Below, piece by piece: positions 61,636-64,000 of a stretch of 64,000 nt of DNA; position 1 is the stretch's first letter; each line of letters starts with the position of its first letter. Both the position numbers and the translations under genes were made by a program. The stretch lies in the NCBI RefSeq assembly GCF_014897315.1, contig NZ_JABUYL010000002.1, positions 234,192 through 298,191 on the forward strand, read 5' to 3'. Source of the DNA: Proteus sp. FME41. Its GTDB lineage: Bacteria > Pseudomonadota > Gammaproteobacteria > Enterobacterales > Enterobacteriaceae. The notes under the pieces are model-generated. The model did not search any database. It had not been told where the DNA came from and saw nothing but the letters and a program-made list of their open reading frames with translations.

Positions 61636-61672
61636 TTTATTAGCATCTCTACGCGAAAAACAGTACAATGCG

Positions 61673-61706
61673 ACGCCCTGTTTGATAATCAACAGGGCGT
61701 TTTTTC
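61673..61706 (+). terminator. ndk terminator
   Basis: ACGCCCTGTT and AACAGGGCGT pair perfectly around an 8-base loop and are followed by six Ts, a strong intrinsic terminator. Confidence 0.93.
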
Positions 61707-61790
61707 TTATTGTAAAATTATACAAATATAGAGTATCCCATTAGCATCAATGCTAATGCAGGCCGCATAGTGTAACAACGAGGCAATGTC

Positions 61791-62972
61791 ATGACCCAAT
61801 CTACCACTCCAGCGCCAAGCGCTTCTGTCGCTGTTTCTAAAGAAAATACTGTGAATCAAAAAACTAAAATTAATCTGTTAGATTTAAATCGTAAACAGAT
61901 GCGTGAGCTTTTTGTCTCTATGGGCGAAAAACCATTCCGTGCTGATCAAATTATGAAGTGGATGTACCACTACTGTTACGACGATTTTGATCAAATGACA
62001 GATATCAATAAGGTGTTACGCAATAAATTAAAAGAAATTGCTGAAATTAAAGCACCTGAAGTTTCTGAAGAACAACGTTCAACAGATGGCACGATTAAAT
62101 GGGCGATTACGGTTGGCGATCAACAAGTGGAAACGGTTTATATTCCAGAAGATGATCGAGCAACATTATGTGTTTCATCACAAGTGGGTTGCGCATTAGA
62201 GTGTAAATTCTGTTCAACAGCTCAGCAAGGTTTTAATCGTAACCTTAAAGTGTCTGAAATTATTGGGCAAGTTTGGCGTGCTGCAAAAATTATAGGTTCA
62301 TTGAAAGAGACTGGTCGTCGTCCTATTACTAACGTTGTTATGATGGGAATGGGGGAACCGTTACTGAATTTGAATAATGTTATTCCAGCACTTGAAATCA
62401 TGATGGATGATTTTGGTTTTGGTTTATCTAAACGTCGTGTCACTGTTTCTACATCAGGTGTTGTACCTGCATTAGATAAATTGGGTGATGCCGTTGATGT
62501 TGCCTTAGCTATTTCATTACATGCACCAACCGATGATATTCGTGATGAAATCGTTCCAATTAACAAGAAATATAATATTGAGATGTTTCTTGAAGGTGTT
62601 CGCCGTTATATTGCTAAATCAAATGCGAACCAAGGGCGTGTGACTATTGAGTATGTCATGCTTGATCATATTAATGACAGCACAGAACAAGCTCACCAAT
62701 TAGCTGAACTTTTAAAAGACACGCCGTGTAAAATTAACTTAATTCCATGGAACCCGTTCCCAGGCGCGCCTTATGGACGCAGTTCTAATAGCCGTATTGA
62801 TCGTTTTTCTAAAGTATTAATGGAATATGGCTTTACCACAATTGTACGTAAAACACGTGGTGACGATATTGATGCAGCGTGTGGACAGCTTGCTGGCGAT
62901 GTTATTGATCGTACAAAACGCACGCTGAAAAAACGCCAACAAGGTGAACTAATTTCAGTAAAAGCAGTCTGA
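61791..62972 (+). CDS. rlmN: Dual-specificity RNA methyltransferase RlmN
   Basis: RlmN is a radical-SAM enzyme that methylates C2 of A2503 in 23S rRNA and of A37 in some tRNAs. The 393-residue product has the cluster motif CALECKFC, the GMGEPLLN motif and the C-terminal catalytic cysteine in [12 protein letters not shown]. The N-terminal 25 residues are variable and Ser/Thr/Ala-rich. A GAGG site precedes the ATG. pilW-like and rodZ genes follow. Confidence 0.97.
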   Translation: MTQSTTPAPSASVAVSKENTVNQKTKINLLDLNRKQMRELFVSMGEKPFRADQIMKWMYHYCYDDFDQMTDINKVLRNKLKEIAEIKAPEVSEEQRSTDGTIKWAITVGDQQVETVYIPEDDRATLCVSSQVGCALECKFCSTAQQGFNRNLKVSEIIGQVWRAAKIIGSLKETGRRPITNVVMMGMGEPLLNLNNVIPALEIMMDDFGFGLSKRRVTVSTSGVVPALDKLGDAVDVALAISLHAPTDDIRDEIVPINKKYNIEMFLEGVRRYIAKSNANQGRVTIEYVMLDHINDSTEQAHQLAELLKDTPCKINLIPWNPFPGAPYGRSSNSRIDRFSKVLMEYGFTTIVRKTRGDDIDAACGQLAGDVIDRTKRTLKKRQQGELISVKAV

Positions 62973-63057
62973 TACAGTTGCACATCTCTTTCTTTGTGAA
63001 GTGTATTACATAATTGCAATGTAGAGAGAACAAGGATGAATATATTTGAGGAATATA

Positions 63058-63495
63058 ATGATGATAAGGATATCATCAGTAGTAATTACTATTGGCTTGG
63101 TGTTATTGGTATTAGGTTGCCGATCACCAGCCAATCAAGAACGTGTTGCAGTGTCTACGCGTTTACAATTAGGTGATGCTTATTTAGCCGAGCAACAATA
63201 CCAAATAGCACAATACCATTTCCAAAAAGTGTTATCAGTGATGCCAAATCACTCTGATGCTAATTTAGGAATGGCGTTAACATTGCAGTTAATGGGAAAT
63301 TCTATTCAGGCGTTAGATTATTACAAATTAGCGATGAAGTCGAAGCCAGTAAATGTTAATGTATTAAGGCTTTATGGTAATTTCCTTTGTGAACAAAATC
63401 TATTAAACAATAATAGTGTGTTAATTGAGGATATACCGCCAGATTATTTGGTTTGCCAGCAAGGTGATAATAAAATATCAAAAAATTCGCGGTGA
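63058..63495 (+). CDS. Short TPR lipoprotein, PilW/PilF-like
   Basis: The 145-residue product has a lipobox LLVLGC (Cys21) and two or three TPR-like helical repeats (RLQLGDAYLAEQQYQIAQYHFQKVL and ANLGMALTLQLMGNSIQALDYY). Its place between rlmN and rodZ is that of pilF/pilW, the type IV pilotin-like gene, but family members have about 240-250 residues, so the C-terminal repeats are missing. The start ATG 63058 follows GAGGA. Whether it still acts in pilus or wall assembly is unclear; no type IV pilus genes are in the window. Confidence 0.7.
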   Translation: MMIRISSVVITIGLVLLVLGCRSPANQERVAVSTRLQLGDAYLAEQQYQIAQYHFQKVLSVMPNHSDANLGMALTLQLMGNSIQALDYYKLAMKSKPVNVNVLRLYGNFLCEQNLLNNNSVLIEDIPPDYLVCQQGDNKISKNSR

Positions 63496-63570
63496 TACGT
63501 TAAGGTACTTTGTGCTTTTGCGAGTTCATCAATGTTAAACATCCAATAGCCACAGTGCCTAGATTGCTAA

Positions 63571-64000
63571 TGAATACTGAAAACAAAACCGAAGAAGTGA
63601 AATTAACAGCAGGTCAACTTTTACGTCAGGCACGAGAAAAGGTGGGGCTAACACAACAAACTGTTGCGGATCGACTTTGTTTGAAGTTATCAACAGTGCG
63701 CGAAATTGAAACAGACTCTGTTTCTTCTGATATAGCGCCCACATTTTTACGCGGATATATGCGTTCATATGCTAAGTTAGTGGGTGTTCCTGAACAAGAA
63801 ATTCTTGGTTTTATCGACCAGCAAGCCCCCGTTAAACAAATTAGAATGACAACCACACAAAATTATTCATTAGGTAAACGTCACAAGAAACGTGAAGGTT
63901 GGCTGATGAAAATTACGTGGGTAATTTTGATTGTAATGGTTGCATTAGTGGGGGTTTGGTGGTGGCAAGGGCATCAAGCAGATCAACAAGAATTAGTCTC
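63571..64000 (+). CDS. rodZ: Cytoskeleton protein RodZ, N-terminal part
   Basis: RodZ links MreB filaments to the membrane for rod shape. The gene runs off the right edge; 143 codons are present. The product has an Xre-type helix-turn-helix domain (about residues 13-80, LTAGQLLRQAREKVGLTQQTVADRLCLKLSTVREIE), a basic stretch (KRHKKREGW) and one membrane helix at about 113-132. The ATG at 63571 is the natural start for the family. It follows rlmN and the TPR lipoprotein, as in related bacteria. Confidence 0.94.

Noticed and set aside
62222..62566. Minus-strand ORF of 114 codons within rlmN
   Set aside because: It is a shadow of a strongly conserved gene and has no signals of its own.

Overview
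The window looks like chromosomal DNA of a low-GC gammaproteobacterium of the Morganellaceae, most probably Proteus and close to P. mirabilis. The backbone follows the order known from Escherichia coli (recN-nadK-grpE, srmB-trmN, rpoE-rseABC-lepAB-rnc-era-recO-pdxJ-acpS, purL-glmY-glrK-qseG-glrR-glnB, hmp-glyA, suhB-trmJ-iscRSUA-hscBA-fdx-iscX-pepB, yfhM-pbpC-ndk-rlmN-rodZ). It also carries a five-gene fimbrial operon whose gene order and predicted product sizes fit the P. mirabilis pmfACDEF cluster. The genus call rests on gene content and codon bias seen by eye, not on a database search.

Layout. 1-5.9 kb: recN (partial, with two LexA boxes), nadK, grpE (sigma-32 promoter), ung, grcA (two FNR boxes), srmB, trmN. 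6-16 kb: the sigma-E operon (sigma-E-type promoter, short coupled leader ORF, rpoE, rseA, rseB, rseC), then lepA-lepB-rnc-era-recO-pdxJ-acpS and yfhL. 16-26 kb: a LysE/RhtB exporter, tadA, the fimbrial operon and mltF. 26-37 kb: purL, the GlmY small RNA with its sigma-54 promoter and GlrR sites, glrK-qseG-glrR, a two-domain nadE, glnB and an unrecognised membrane protein. 37-45 kb: hmp/glyA with NsrR- and PurR-like operators, an hcaT-like transporter, an M24-fold protein paired with a TetR regulator, suhB and trmJ. 45-53 kb: the complete isc operon, pepB and an sseB reduced to its C-terminal domain. 53-64 kb: bacterial alpha-2-macroglobulin with pbpC, ndk, rlmN, a short TPR lipoprotein and the start of rodZ.

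How the genes work together. Several global circuits can be read from the DNA: SOS (recN), heat shock (grpE), envelope stress (rpoE-rseABC), anaerobiosis (grcA), nitric oxide stress (hmp), purine control (purL, glyA), iron-sulfur homeostasis (iscR) and amino-sugar control through GlrK/GlrR and GlmY. The NAD genes are notable: nadB is missing from its usual place between trmN and rpoE, while nadK and a glutamine-dependent nadE are present. This fits the nicotinate requirement known for Proteus.

The window is mostly conserved core genome. I see no phage, insertion sequence, CRISPR array, tRNA or rRNA. I do not see a convincing new multi-gene system. The least explained items are the M24-fold/TetR pair with its palindrome, the six-helix membrane protein after glnB, the stand-alone SseB C-terminal domain, the nine-G run inside rseC and the repeats upstream of the fimbrial operon.
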